From: an uncultured Selenomonadales bacterium
GTDB lineage: Bacteria; Bacillota_C; Negativicutes; Selenomonadales; Selenomonadaceae
DNA length: 5,685 nucleotides
Reading direction: 5' to 3'
NCBI GenBank assembly: GCA_946407175.1
Contig: CAMJNB010000114.1
Coordinates: forward strand, 1-5,685
Shown: one piece after another, positions 5,565 to 5,685 of the stretch
How the letters are laid out: each line of letters begins with the position of its first letter
Numbering within the stretch: the first letter of the stretch is position 1
Made by a program: the position numbers and the translations under genes
The notes under the pieces: model-generated
Database searches by the model: none
Told to the model about the DNA's origin: nothing
The model's input: the letters and a program-made list of their open reading frames with translations, nothing else

Positions 5565-5685
5565 GGCGCTTGGTGAAACGGTTTACATGGTCGCAGTTTC
5601 AATGGCTATCGCGTCATTAATCGGCATACCGCTCGGCGTGCTGCTGTATACTACGGACAAAGGGCAGGTGCTTGAAAATTTGCCG
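5533..5685 (+). CDS. metI: Methionine ABC importer permease MetI, 5' part (cut by window end)
   Basis: The ATG at 5533 opens a frame that runs to the window edge, giving 51 residues. The sequence starts MSEEIISLLTKALGETVYMV and continues with a hydrophobic first membrane segment (about residues 17-43, including VAVSMAIASLIGIPLGVLLY) and then a polar turn TTDKGQ. This is the usual N-terminus of MetI, the membrane permease of the methionine importer, whose N-terminal helix region precedes the first transmembrane segment and the short 'GVLL..T..G' turn. Its position straight after metN and the GGAGG at 5519 fit a metNIQ-type operon; metQ would be expected downstream, outside the window. The start overlaps metN by 32 nt. 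Confidence 0.9.
   Translation, partial: MSEEIISLLTKALGETVYMVAVSMAIASLIGIPLGVLLYTTDKGQVLENLP

Overview
This 5.7 kb stretch looks like the chromosome of a Gram-positive-lineage (Firmicutes/Bacillota) bacterium of low to moderate GC. A member of the Negativicutes is plausible but cannot be proven from the window. The supporting signs are strong GGAGG/AGGTG ribosome binding sites, extended -10 promoters (TGnTAnAAT), a MetN with a C-terminal NIL domain, and a soluble Hanks-type kinase next to an XRE-type regulator. No phage, transposase, integrase or CRISPR signature is present.

Layout: (1) Positions 1-648 hold the 3' part of an unrecognised acidic protein that enters from outside the window. (2) It converges on a Ser/Thr protein kinase (688-1737, minus). 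The kinase is divergent from an HTH regulator (1796-2227, plus), and the two share a 58-bp gap containing a perfect 16-bp palindrome that reads as an extended -10 on both strands. (3) tsaD (2284-3294, plus; tRNA t6A modification) follows the regulator and is probably read through from it. (4) tsaD converges on a long-chain polyprenyl diphosphate synthase (3349-4320, minus). (5) That gene diverges from metN (4503-5564, plus), which overlaps the start of metI (5533 onward, cut by the window edge); together these are the start of a methionine ABC importer operon.

The least ordinary feature is a set of three intergenic arrays built on a 7-bp period with an AGCT or TTAGC core, at about 642-681, 3277-3342 and 4377-4440. 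Two are near-symmetric inverted arrays that can fold into hairpins with 28- or 30-nt arms. The first is a one-armed version that shares an exact 19-nt inverted match, including non-heptad bases, with the third, so these two look like copies of one dispersed element. The arrays supply the stop codons of the first gene and of tsaD, and the third sits immediately upstream of the metN -10 box.

The genes are mostly core metabolism and information processing (t6A, isoprenoid quinone side chain, methionine uptake) with one signalling pair. Apart from the kinase/HTH pair and the metNI operon there is no evidence that they work together as one system.
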